Assembly: GCA_023678885.1 (NCBI GenBank)
Contig: CM043001.1
Span: 29,938,408-30,002,407 of the forward strand
Source of the DNA: Pogostemon cablin
Taxonomy: Eukaryota > Streptophyta > Magnoliopsida > Lamiales > Lamiaceae
Length of the DNA stretch: 64,000 nt
Direction: 5' to 3'
Shown in pieces: positions 11,482 to 22,225 of the stretch (position 1 is its first letter; the number at the start of each line of letters is the position of its first letter). The notes beneath the pieces were generated by a model that was not told where the DNA came from, ran no database searches, and saw only the letters and a program-made list of their open reading frames with translations. The position numbers and the translations under genes were made by a program.

Positions 11482-12030
11482 AAAATAAAAATAAAGAGAA
11501 AGAGAGTATGAAAATAGCGGGGAAACAAGGACTATGATACATACCCCATTCACAATACAATTGCCCTCAACTTAGGTAATGCAACTCTAATTATATGTAA
11601 TAATCAATTCATAGCATACAAGTTAAGACAATCACCACCAATTCAAATGCTCCATCAACATGTTCTAACGGGAAGTAAATATATCACTCACACTCAAGTG
11701 TAAAGATGTATACTTATGGGTTAAGGTGTTTACGCTCAGATTTAATTCAAGTGCATGCGTAACCATAGCTTGCCAAACGTCTCAAACTCTCCACCACTAA
11801 AATTATGATTCGACAATGAGATCAAAAAGGACTTATCTTTTGGATGTAATGTTGGCTCTTTGGTAATGGTAGGAAATATATGGATAATGTGACTCAAATA
11901 GTGGAGAACTAAAGATGATTGATCACTTCAACATTCATCCTCTCTTTCTTTTCAATGCAGACGATTTTCATTCCTTCTTCACCTTCAAGCACAACTATTT
12001 TTTCTTCTTTTCTTTCTTTTTTCCTCTCTT

Positions 12031-12126
12031 GAGGTACCAGTTTCAGGCACTACCTCTAACATCTCGGGGTACCAGTTTTGGGCACTACCTCTAACATCTC
12101 GGGGTACCAGTTTTGGGCACTACCCC
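12031..12126 (-). repeat. Three tandem hairpin units (GGGGTA...TACCCC)
   Basis: Units 12031-12056 (arms GAGGTA/TACCTC), 12066-12091 (GGGGTA/TACCTC) and 12101-12126 (GGGGTA/TACCCC), ~35 bp apart, each around CCAGTTT(C/T)(A/G)GGCAC. Homologous to the two units of element C at 4325-4390. Confidence 0.65.
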
Positions 12127-13352
12127 TCATCAACTTATTTATAAGCTCATAATCACTTTTACAGCTCCAAATATTTTATTCCTTCCAAACTCCATCAAAA
12201 TCAACTTCACACACTTTGACAACATTTAATTCTCCACTAAATATAGGAATTTTAAGGATCAAATAGGATATCAAAGTGGCTATCTTCGTAGGTTGCCAAA
12301 GAAATAAGACTTTTAGGCTCAATGGGGCTAACTACGCATATATAATTATTTGGTAGGGAATTATTTGTCTAACTGACTCATAAATTCAAGGATGGCTTAA
12401 AATCATCTCCCATCATCTAACACACATGTAGTTTCAAGTAAGACAAGAGGCAAGTTCTAGAATACACACACAAGAACGATACTCACCAGAAAGAAATATC
12501 ATGTGATTAATTAACATGATCAACGAGGCTCAAAATCTCACATGAGTTTTTAACAAGTAACAGAGCACTTTTCATGGTAAGTAATTTCCCACAAGTACAC
12601 ATAGAACTTCATATCACAATATAACTCAAGTACACTTCCTTCATCAATTTTAAGAGCATATGAATTTCAAAGACAATTTTAACAATATAAGCTCATGTGG
12701 ATTACAAAACCAAAAACACAATCCTTCCACTCCATGAATTAAAAGCAAATATAAAAATTAGAATAAGGAAACGAGGGCACCTGATATATCCTTCAACGTA
12801 CGCACGAGCTCCTTGAGTCAAAGCCTCAATGTAGAACTCGTCTTACCACCTAGTTACCCTTTTCTATCATCAAAGCTCAAGCACACTCATCATCACAAGA
12901 TTCATCAATAATAAAATAGGAGAACTATAAGAAAGAATTAATTGACTACGAAATTGGCTCCACACACTAGAAACACCACTATAACACACTAAAAATTAGG
13001 TAAGTTGCAAAAAATCGACATACCAACACCGGTTAAAATATTAATATGCCGCAAAAAATCAACTCCCCTAGCAAACATTACAAAGAAAAGATTATACTCT
13101 TGGTGCTTCAATGAGGTAATACATCACACCCCCCAAACTTAGTAGAAACGTAAGTTGAAACTAAGTTTGCAAAGAAATGTAATTGCCGATTAGTAAGCAC
13201 CTTAAATATAAAAATTTCTTACTCAAACGAAAGAAATAAAGCAATAAAATGGAAGGGAAAAGCCCCCACAGGCGCTCATGTTTAACGTCGGAGAGTCACG
13301 ACAGATAAAGACTTAATCACATTAGAAATAATAAAATCAATAATAACAGCCG

Positions 13353-13370
13353 TCCCCGGCAACGGCGCCA
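13353..13370 (-). other. Primer binding site of element N (perfect tRNA-Asp match)
   Basis: The plus strand reads TCCCCGGCAACGGCGCCA, identical to the 3' end of plant tRNA-Asp(GUC) including CCA. It lies six bases from the LTR end at 13377. It is a primer site and not a tRNA gene, since no tRNA body is attached. Confidence 0.9.
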
Positions 13371-13376
13371 AGAACT

Positions 13377-15227
13377 TGATGAGCATTTTCTTAACACAAA
13401 ATTAATCCCCAAGTATGAAGGATATCAATTGTAGTCTCAAAAGGTGACCAAGTGATTATCAAACCCAAGGGACGGCGTATTATCAATTTAATTATTATCT
13501 AAATTAATTAAGACAAGACAATTACGTTTGAATGGTTATCTAACAACTAATACGCTGGAAATTAAATAACAAATAAAATAAAATATCACTCAAAGGATAC
13601 GAAAGTGGATCAAGTAGGAGAATAGGTAGCTCTAGGATAATCCAGTTTTACTCATTAATTTCCCTTCCATGTGTTGGTGTCCGACTCTGCCTTGTGGAAT
13701 ATGGACGCATCACTAAGCCATGCAAATCTACTCTATAGACACAAGTAGATATACGTATAACACGTGTGAATAACCTCAGAGCAAGAGACGTAATTTTACC
13801 CCCCTTTCTAGGTACTATCAATATCAATTATTTTCCACGTCTAGAATCTAACCCAATATGATCTCCCTTTATAGGTACTATAAAATTACCCTCTTTATCC
13901 TGCTTACTAATCCGAATTCAATTCAATTAATAAACATTCATATATGATAGTTCTAATGAAGCTTCGGAGTCCCCTCACTTAGAATCATAACATGAAATCC
14001 TGTTCAGCGGTGAACGCACTCAATCTACAACCAAGATATATATTCAGACTCTATATACCAATTGAAGATGCACAAAACAACCGTGAATATGGATTAAGAA
14101 AATACAATCATATATAAAATAAATCCACAAGTAGTGTTGTACGGAGTGTACACATGGAAGTTCAATTAACTAGATAAAACCTTCACAACCCTAGTTCTAC
14201 CAAAAAGGCTCTAGCCGATGATGTTGCGAAGAACAATCATGGGCGTTGGATAGATCTTACTCGGATGTCCAGAAAATACAAGATAAATTAGGAAACGAAT
14301 AAACCCTAGATGTGGCGTCATCGTGTCCTTCTCTGTCTTGAATTCTCCTCTTGGTTCTCCTCTTGATTCCACAAACGAATCTTCAAAGTGATGGATGGAT
14401 GGAGGAAAGGATGATGATTGGGGGGTGATCCCCCCTTGTGGGGGTGTTGTATGATGTGGCCTCTCTTCTCCTCTCTTGTTGTTGTGTTCCTATGATTTTT
14501 CAATCCATAATGATGTGATCTACACCCCTTTTTATACTTGTGAGCTCTCCTTGTAGGTCTTGGAAAGGACCCAAATTTAGGCATATGTCAAATTTGGTAA
14601 GAGACGTGTTAAATTTGGTAAAAGAGATCCGAAAAAATAAGGTAGTTTTAGGAAATTCTCGGAAATTCTCGTCAATAGCTGCGCGACTTCACGATTCTAA
14701 GCATAACTTCCTCGTCAGACCTCCAATTTGAGTGATTTTTGCGCTCACATGATCCTATTTTCCTTGGAGTTCTCTGAATATAAAGATCTCATTAAAAATC
14801 CAATGTTTGAAGGTGTAACAAGTCATGTAAAGTGGAACAGTCGTGCTGAGTAGAAACAGCTTGCGCGACGTCACCATTTTGCTCCTAACATCTTCGTTTG
14901 GAATCCGATGGAGGTGTTCTTTATATCAAAATGATCCTCTTTTCAGTGGTTTTCAATCATGTATGACACTTCCCGTTCAGAGCTCCCCAAGAATACAGAA
15001 AAATTACGAAAGTTGGACTTGCGTTTTCAGCATTCTTGCACAATTTGCACCTTTTCTCCAACTTTACACTTTTGGTCCTTTTTCTACCTAAAACACAACA
15101 AAACACCTCAAGTGCACCTTTTTCTCACATATTCGAATATAAGACATTTATGCTAATATATTACAACAATATCAATCAAATAGGTGTTAAATTGGACAGT
15201 AAAACACGCTAATTTTGACTCTCATCA
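13377..15227 (-). repeat. 5' LTR of element N
   Basis: Near-identical partner of 9592-11444. Its inner end (TGATGAGCA on the plus strand) faces the primer site, which fixes the direction of the element. Confidence 0.9.
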
Positions 15228-15232
15228 CCCCC
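15228..15232. other. Target site duplication of element N, right copy
   Basis: CCCCC directly after the CATCA end of the right LTR, matching 9587-9591. Confidence 0.85.
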
Positions 15233-16408
15233 TTTCTAGGTACTATCATAATCAATTATTTCCCGTGCACTTAGTACTCTAACCCGATTTGATCTCCCTT
15301 TATAGGTACTATAAAGTTATACTCTTTATCCTACTTATTAACCTGAATATGATTCAATTAACAAGTATTCATATAAGATAGTTCTAATAAGACTTCGGAA
15401 TCCCTTCACTTAGAATTATAAAATAAAACCCTACTCAGCAGTGAACGCACTCAACCAATAACCACGTTATTTATCCAGACTCTACACAACAATTATTGAT
15501 GCACAAAATGACCATGAGTATGGATTAAAAATGCGAAATCTTATATAAAATAAACCACAAGTAGTGTTGTACGGAGTTTACACATAAAAGATAAATTAAC
15601 TCATGAAACCTTTATAACCCTAGAACTACCAAAGCGGCTCTAGCCCATGATTGATCTAAGAACAATCATGGTTAAATGGACCGATCTTACTTGAATCTCC
15701 AGCGGAACTCTGTCACAGCCCCTCCGGATGATCGACGATCGCTCTCCTCCCAACTCTACATCTCCACGTCTTGGTTCTTTAATGAATATCTCCTTCTTGA
15801 ACTGCATGAACCTCCTTTTATACTTGTAATCACATCTTTAGGGCTTGGAATGGGCTTTTCAAGTGATCACATGCGTTTAGGCCTCGAAAATATGGATATG
15901 ATAAGTTCTGCGTCTTGGTTTGACCTCAGCAAACAGGTCGAACCACTCCTCCTTGGTCGAAACATAGGTCGAACCACACTACTGGATGAATTCAGCACCT
16001 GGTTCGACCAATTGGGCAGGTCGAACCCCGATGTCGTGGTCGAACCCACCTTTTCTCGAGCTAGTTCGACCACGGTTCGACCTGATGATCAGGTCGAACC
16101 CTCTGGTCCTGGTCGAACCTACCCCCTGTACACGTTTCGTCGCTGGTTTGACCTGATGGATAGGTCGAACCCACCTTCTTTAGGTCAAACCCGTCTCTTT
16201 CTTTGACAGTTCGGATGGCCTCGACTTAGTCTCTTCAATTCTTGGCACTTCCACTCCGATTTTGCTAGTAAAACCACTCAAATAACTCCAACAATACCTG
16301 ATTCATGCACTTTCACGATATATATAGGTTTTCCACCTATTTCAACCTTCAAACTCTCCAAAATAGCATAAATTCCGGTGCAAGATTTGTGAATTTATAC
16401 ACTCATCA
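15233..16408 (-). repeat. LTR C, 5' portion, with palindromic-word region
   Basis: Joined to 9164-9591 this gives an LTR of about 1.6 kb starting TGATGAGTG on the minus strand. It aligns in inverted orientation with LTR D. Between 15912 and 16195 it holds about a dozen GGTCGAACC / GGTTCGACC words, including a perfect hairpin at 16074-16100 with 13-base arms around one base. The 176-codon open frame at 15676-16206 is an artefact of this non-stop repeat and is not a gene. Confidence 0.8.
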
Positions 16409-17110
16409 ACATGCTAATTTAACCCTAAACAAATACTAAAAATAAACAATTATGCTATAAAAATCGGCGGACAAGCTCAATTAAGCTGTATAAATTGGCG
16501 AACATGTTCTATTATGCAGAAAAGATGGAATACTTGCAAATTACACATTAATTCATCGGCGGACAAGCTCTATTAATCGGAGGACATGGTCGATTATTCT
16601 CACAAAATTGGAATTACATGCTGAATTTTGCTAAAGTTGACGGACAAACTCAATTAGAATAAAAAATTCGACGGACAGGGTCTTGGATTCTCAAAAAATT
16701 GGAATCACGTGCTAAATTTTGCTAAAAAGTTGACGGACAAGCTCAAATTGATTAAAAGTTTCGGTGAACAAGCTATATTATGATCAAAAAATGGCATAAC
16801 ATGCTCAATTATGTTAAAAATATCGGCGAACGAGCTCAATTATACATCAATTATGATAGAAATTTCGGCGGACAAGCTCAATTATGCTAGAAATATTGGC
16901 GGACAAGTTCATTTTAGCTAGATTTATCGGCGGACAAGCTCAATTAAGCTCAAATAATGGGCGGACATGTTCATTAACGCTGAAATAATTGGCAGATATT
17001 CTAAATTTTCCTTAATATATGGGCGGACATGCTCAATTATCCTCAAATAAACTGCAAACTTGCAAAATAGTTTATTTCTACGGCGAACACGCCACCTTCC
17101 TACATCAACA
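16409..17110. repeat. Degenerate minisatellite, ~30-35 bp units
   Basis: Roughly twenty units with a core close to TCGGCGGACAAGCTCAATTA followed by an AT-rich spacer. Variants include GGCGAACATG, GACGGACAAAC and GGGCGGACATG. Unit length drifts and some units are doubled, so it is old. A smaller piece lies at 3621-3770. No coding frame. Confidence 0.8.
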
Positions 17111-17792
17111 ATACTAAAATCCAACTAGTTCCTCTTCGGAGGATCAGGTTAAACTCAATAACACTAAATCAACACACACTCAATTGCACACTAAATCATA
17201 CAGATACACAAGTGACTTATGCAAAAAAATAAATAAATTGCCCCTAATTTACAAGCAAATTCCGACGAATCCCTAAAACCCTAAACCCCCAAATTGAAAT
17301 ACTATCTTATCTAATTTTCCATATTTGGTTCTGCAACTTTCCGATGTGGAGATGATGAGGGAAGCGTGCAGATATGGCCGGAAGAGGAGCTGTGTCAGCG
17401 AGACAAATCGGGTATTCAAGAGTGAGAGAAAGAGAAAGAAAAACCGAGGAGAGAGAGAGAGAGAAAGAGACAATGTAAACATGTTTTGAAATTTTTAGAT
17501 AAGGGGTCAAAGATTCTCCCTACTTTTTAATTCCAGTAAAAGCAGTAAAAAATAACTGCCACCCACTTTTCGGATTTTCCAAAAAGAAGGAGAATATAAC
17601 TAAAATGTGTCAGGGGGTAAAATCGGATATATACACAAAAACTGGGCAAATAAGATGTTATTCAAAGATTAGGGCAAACTTGATGTTGCATGGCTGAAAA
17701 TGGGCAATATAAGTGATGTCCTATTTATATAATAAGCAGCAATACACCTTGCAGAAGAGTCACTAGTTAAAGAGTTTAATCCATGTTAAAAA
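17111..17792. other. Unassigned AT-rich DNA with telobox and GA tract
   Basis: I see no gene. Notable items: a telomere-like AAACCCTAAAC at about 17277-17288, a GA-rich microsatellite at 17424-17471, and AT-rich sequence to 17790 with several GGGCAA words (17643-17705). It does not match any other part of the window. It may be a low-copy genomic remnant or the edge of an unrecognised transposon. Confidence 0.4.
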
Positions 17793-19361
17793 TATTTTGG
17801 AGAGTTTGAAGGTTGAAATAGATGGAAAACCTATATATATTATGAAAGAGCATGAATCAGGTGTTGTTGGAGCTATTTGAGTGGTTTTACTCGTGAAATT
17901 AGAGTGTAAGTGTCAAGAATGAAGAGACGAAGTCGAAGCCATCCATATAGGCGAAGAGGAGGCTCGGGTTTGACTTGAAGGAGGCGGGTTCGACCTCTTC
18001 AGCAGGTCGAACCAGCGACGCGAAGTGTACAGAAGGTAGGTTCAACCAGGACCAGAGGGTTCGACCTGATCATCAGGTCAAACCGTGGTCGAACCAGTTC
18101 GTGAGAAGGAGGGTTCGACCACGACATCGGGGGTTCAACCTGCCCAGTTGGTCGAACCAGGTGCTGAATTCATCTAGTAGCATGGTTCGACCTATGGTTC
18201 GACCACGTCGCTACGGTTCGACCTGTCCAGTTGGTCAAACCGGACTCTGGAGACATCCAGTAGTGGGGTTCGACCTGTGGTAGACCAGGGAAGAGTGGTT
18301 CGACCTGCTTGCTGAGGTCGAACCAAGACGCAGAAACTTACCTTATCCGGATTTTTGAGGCCTAAACACGTGAGATCACTTGAAAAGCCCATTCCAATCC
18401 TTAAAGACATGATTACAAGTATAAAAGAAGGCTCATGCTATCCAGGAAGGGAGCTTTTGATCGAGAACCAAGACGTAGAGGCGTAGAGTTGGGAGGAGAG
18501 CGATCTTCCACCATCCGGAGGGGTTGTGACAGAGTTCCGCTGGAGGTTCAAGTAAGATCGGTCCATCTAACCATGATTGTTCTTAGATCAATCATGGGCT
18601 AGAGCCGCTTTGGTAGTTCTAGGGTTATGAAGGTTTCATGAGTTAATTTATCTTTCGTGTGTAAACTCTGTACAACACTACTTGTGGTTTATTTTATATA
18701 AGATTGCGCGTTTTTAATCTATACTCATAGTCGTTTTGTGCATCAATAATCGTTGTGTAGAGTCTGAATGCATAACATGGTTATTGATTGAGTGCATTCA
18801 CTAATGAGCAGAGTTTTATGTTATAATTCTAAGTGAAGGGATTGCGAAGTCTTATTAGAACTATTTTATATGAATACTTGTTAATTGAATCATATTCGGG
18901 TTAATAAGTAGGATAAAGAGTATATTTTCATAGTACCTATAAAGGGAGATCAAATCGGGTTAGAGTACTAAGTGCACGGGAAATAATTGATTATGATAGT
19001 ACCTAGAAAGGGGGTGAATTATATCTCTTGCTCCGAGGATATTCACACGTGTCATACGCATATTTACTTGTGTCTATAGAGTAGATTTACATGGTTTAGT
19101 GATGCGTCCATAAACTACAAGGCAGAGTCAGACACTGTCACACGAAAGTATGAATTAATGAGGGAAACTGGATGACCTGACGAACTACCTATCATCTTAC
19201 TTGATCACAACCTACTATCTCTTCTTCTTGTTATTTTTACTTGTTATTAGTTGTTACTTAATTCAAAATCAAAACCATTATATTTTCCAACATAGTCATA
19301 ATTTACTAGAACATAATTAAATTGATATTTATCCGTCCCTTGGGTTCGATATATAACTTGG
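17793..19361 (+). repeat. LTR D, C-family LTR in plus orientation, truncated at both ends
   Basis: Aligns with LTR C in the opposite direction from GGAGAGTTTGAAGG (near 17799) to ATATAACTTGG (19361). It lacks the first ~45 bp and last ~70 bp of C. It has its own palindromic-word region at 17965-18325, with a near-perfect hairpin at 18058-18084. Near 19000-19020 it carries AGAAAGGGGGTGAATT, the empty target of element N. No attached primer site or gag is visible. Confidence 0.8.
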
Positions 19362-19599
19362 TTATATATCTCACACTCGAGCGATGAGCGTAAATACTAC
19401 CCGTGAGAATGGTTGGATGAGCATTCCGAATGAGTGAAATAGTTGATTTGAATTGTATGTTCTTAGATGGATGGTTATTTTGCATCTGAAGTATGATCTC
19501 TGAATTGTTATATTGACTTGCTGTGAAATTTCCTCTCAATTAATCTATTAGTTTTTAAGGTCGTTGCCTCGGGACGAGCAACAGGTAAGTTCGGGAGTT
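19362..19599 (+). other. 3' internal remnant and PPT of element E
   Basis: 238 bp of element interior ending in the conserved hairpin (19563-19582) and the purine tract GGTAAGTTCGGGAGT that precedes the LTR at 19600. The rest of the element was lost, or replaced by LTR D to the left. Confidence 0.65.
19563..19582 (+). other. Conserved hairpin upstream of PPT, element E
   Basis: GTTGC/GCAAC arms and an inner TCG/CGA pair around GGA, 17 bases from the LTR. Same element as at 3781 and 11462, here on the plus strand. Confidence 0.6.
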
Positions 19600-21572
19600 T
19601 GTTGAGAGTTGAATTTCACGCATTTTATATATGCCCATTACACCGTTTTGCTTAGGAAAGTTATTATTTTTGCATGGAATTGAGTACATTTGAGTATTTA
19701 CATGATTTTGATGCTACTAAGGTGTTTTGTTGAGTTTTGAAGGGTAAAACATGATCAAAAGTTCAAAGTTGGAATGAGGAGTGAAAGTGAGAAGGAATGC
19801 TGAAAAATACAGTCCACGTTGCACAAATTTCTGTATTCTTATAGACGTCCAAATTGATCATGTGAAATATGGTTTGAAAGCCACAGAAGAGAGGGTCATT
19901 TTGGCATAAAGAACACCTCAATTGGATTTGAAACCGAGAAAGTTATGATCAAAGTGCTAACATCGCGCACGCTGTACCGAGGAGCCACTTTGCATAGCTT
20001 TTTACATATTCAAATGTTGGAGTTTCTGAGAGTTATTTATATGGATAGAAATCCAAGGAAGATAGGAACACGTGAGCACAAAAATCACTCAATTTGGAGT
20101 CCGTATGAATAAGTTATGCTCAAAACGGTAAGATCGCGCAGTGCAGTTTCTGCAGCTCGGCGGGTAGCTCGCGGTTAGCGGCACTTCCACGTGACCAAAA
20201 GCTGCCGAGCTGGTGTCCCACAGAGCTTACACGACGTCCAGGTGTCACCCATATGCTGTTCGGCAGGTTTGGGGGCCGCTCGGCCATCAGCTCGGCTCGA
20301 GCTAGGTGCCGAGCGGCCCAAAATCGAGCCCAGTCGGGGCCTGTTCGATGCAGCAGCGTATATATACCATCAAGTAGCGATTCTAAAGCAGTATTGGTCG
20401 CGAAAACAGCCCTGCAACAGTCCAAGAGAGAATTAGGGAGATCAATACACAAATTGGAGAGAACCCATCCATAATCCATCATCAATTCACACCTCCTATC
20501 ACACCCATATCAGATTACAATCTGATTTCATCTTCCATCCAATTCCTCAAGGGTTTCAAGTGCTAATTAAGGGAAAATCAAGCAATTGAAGAGACGGAGA
20601 AGGAACGTGAGATTGCTCCTACACTAGGGTTTCACAATTCCTATCTATTCCTTTCTATTACTTTGATTATTGTTATGAATTGCTTAGCCATGAGGATTGC
20701 TTGTAATCTCATGGGCTAATTTTATATACAGTTCTAGGGTTTGATGGATTGATTTGATTGATTTGGGGATTTAGATCAAAGATTGAGATTTTATGCAGTT
20801 GAGCTTTTGATTTTACTTATTTTACTAAGACATATTAATCTGCTTCGTAATGTCTTCATAATATATTCATGACATCCGCTATAATGCTTGGATTATTGTG
20901 TTAGCTTGTGTGCGTTCATGATTGATATTGTCTATCTGTTAGGGATTAGAGTAGCTCCGCTATAAGCACTTTAATTTCATGAACTGGTTAATCAAATACT
21001 TGATTAGTTTAGTGGAACAATGCAATTAGACAATCAAGTAGGAAGTGAATAGAACCTTATAGTAATTCCAGAAAATATCTTGTTAGTCGGGCTTACCATC
21101 CGGAGGTATTATTGCTTGCTTTGATTAGTATCTAGGAATAAGGCTTGGTAATATTTGCGCACCTTAGGATTTAAACCAGATTAGACTGTTAGCTTTGAAT
21201 CGAATCATATTCGGTGGGATAACAGGGATATGTGGTGTATTTTCAGTGAAACTGCATGAATGAGCAATCGTAAGTTTAATAACCCAAATTAATTGGTCAA
21301 TACCTTATACCTTAGAACTGTTTGTCATCTCTTGATCAGATTTATTTTTCCTTGCTTTTAATTAATTCAGTCATTTAATATTTCTTTATTTAGATTAATT
21401 CACAACAAAACATTGGAAATTGGTTACTCAATTCTGATTAATTAGTAATTCATAGAATAAATAAATAATTAGCTATCTTAGCGGGATCGATAATTTAACT
21501 TGGGTACTTGCTGCTACAATTGACATCCTTATACTTGAGGATTAAATTATAGTGCGTAGAAAAACCCTATCA
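19600..21572 (+). repeat. 3' LTR of element E
   Basis: 1973 bp from TGTTGAGAG after the PPT to CCCTATCA. Related in layout to LTR F and the N LTR: all share a GAAAGCCA(C/T)-(A/G)AAGAG-GG(T/A)CA patch followed by a GA(A/T)GTTATG-type patch (here 19875-19945). It contains a region with GCTCGG/CCGAGC words at 20150-20345 and a TTAGGG-like CCCTA end. The 121-codon minus-strand frame over 20120-20485 lies across that GC-rich word region and is not a gene. Confidence 0.75.
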
Positions 21573-21652
21573 GATATCAAAGAGTAGAATTTTTAGAGAG
21601 AGGGGAGAGCAAAAAATCTAGAGAGAGAAGCATCATTTTTTTTTAGTTTATT
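21573..21652. other. Short flank between LTR E and satellite
   Basis: Purine-rich (GAGAGAGG) and T-rich filler of 80 bp. Nothing recognisable. The satellite starts at about 21653. Confidence 0.5.
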
Positions 21653-22225
21653 TTTAGACATGAGAACATAGTTGGAGAGCATGTTTTCAGAGTATAAAAA
21701 TGCTAGGAAGCTTGCATCATAGAGTAACAAAAAAGTCAAAGTGCAGAGCAGATTCTACTCTGTGAGCCAGGTCAAAAGAACTCCTGGAAGTGAGCATTTT
21801 CTTGCCATTTTTATGGTCGAATTGGTTATTAGACATGAGAATATAGTTGGAGAACGTGTTTTTAGAGTATAAAAATGCTAGGCATAGATTCACTAAAAAG
21901 TCAAAGTGCAGAGCTGATTCTACTCTGTGAGTCAGGTCAAGAACTCCTTGAAGTGAGATTTTTCTTGCTATTTTTATGGTCAAATTAGTTATTAGACATG
22001 TGAATATAGTTGGATAACATGTTTTCAAAGTATAAAAAAAATTCTAGGAAGCTTGAGTCATAGAGTCACTGAAAAGTCAAAGTGCAGAGCTGATTCTACT
22101 CCGTGAGCAAGGTCAAGAACTCTTTGAAGTGAGCATTTTATTGTCCTTTTTATGGTCAAATTTCTTATTAGACATGAGAATGTAGTTTGAGAACATGTTT
22201 TTAGAGTATAAAAATGCTAGGAAGC
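21653..22225 (+). repeat. Satellite, 3-4 monomers, left outlier of the main array
   Basis: Units start with TAGACATGAGAA at 21655, 21830, 22003 and 22169, giving spacings of 175, 173 and 166 bp. It is cut at 22225 by LTR F, in the middle of a monomer (GCTAGGAAGC), so F inserted into pre-existing satellite DNA. Confidence 0.9.

Larger units (their letters stand above)
11445..13376 (-). other. Internal region of element N
   Basis: From left to right on the plus strand: a PPT-like tract (11445-11459, GTAAGTTTAGTGGAT on the minus strand), the conserved hairpin at 11462-11481, AT-rich 3' UTR-like DNA with three GGTACCAGTT hairpin units (12031-12126), patches shared with 3771-5640 including the GTCGGAGAGTCACGA block near 13285-13300, and the primer site at 13353-13370. 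No open frame of note on either strand. It is what remains of an Athila-like interior after loss of all genes. Confidence 0.75.
9592..15227 (-). mobile_element. Non-autonomous LTR retrotransposon N (no coding region)
   Basis: Complete 5.6-kb element on the minus strand: 5' LTR 15227-13377, perfect 18-base tRNA-Asp primer site, 1.93-kb internal region, PPT-like tract and 3' LTR 11444-9592. Both LTRs begin TGATGAGAGTC and end GCTCATCA on the minus strand, and a CCCCC duplication flanks it. The internal region has no gag or pol frame; it is made of Athila-like 3' UTR sequence joined almost directly to the primer site. It therefore fits a large-retrotransposon-derivative type of element mobilised by an Athila-like partner. 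The LTRs differ by what looks like a few percent by eye, so the insertion is younger than its host C. Confidence 0.9.
3771..16408 (-). mobile_element. Athila-like Ty3/gypsy element C, defective, host of nested element N
   Basis: Minus-strand order: 5' LTR (16408 to 9164, split by element N), primer site (9157-9140), gag (from 9052), protease (to 6051), an unrecognised frame (6038-5676), a pol-end block near 5655-5620, and a long 3' UTR ending in the pre-PPT hairpin at 3800-3781. Reverse transcriptase, RNase H and integrase are absent and all frames carry stops, so it could only have moved in trans. The 3' LTR and the outer part of the PPT are missing, and the sequence passes straight into minisatellite. 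ACATG at 3766-3770 and 16409-16413 may be its target duplication. Confidence 0.75.

Noticed and set aside
13353..13370. tRNA-Asp gene
   Set aside because: Only the last 18 bases of the tRNA are present, at the position of a primer site next to an LTR; there is no cloverleaf.
15676..16206. 176-codon plus-strand open frame
   Set aside because: It covers the GGTCGAACC word array of LTR C, which lacks stops in some frames. No counterpart frame is kept in LTR D.
17277..17288. Interstitial telomeric repeat
   Set aside because: Only one to two AAACCCT units are present; this is telobox-sized and not a telomeric tract.
17273..17510. Leu/Ser-rich minus-strand open frames resembling a signal peptide
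   Set aside because: They come from the CT/GA microsatellite at 17424-17471 and show no conserved domain or supporting gene structure.
20120..20485. 121-codon minus-strand open frame in LTR E
   Set aside because: It lies across the GC-rich palindromic-word region of a 3' LTR, has no domain, and an overlapping plus-strand frame is open too; both are by-products of base composition.
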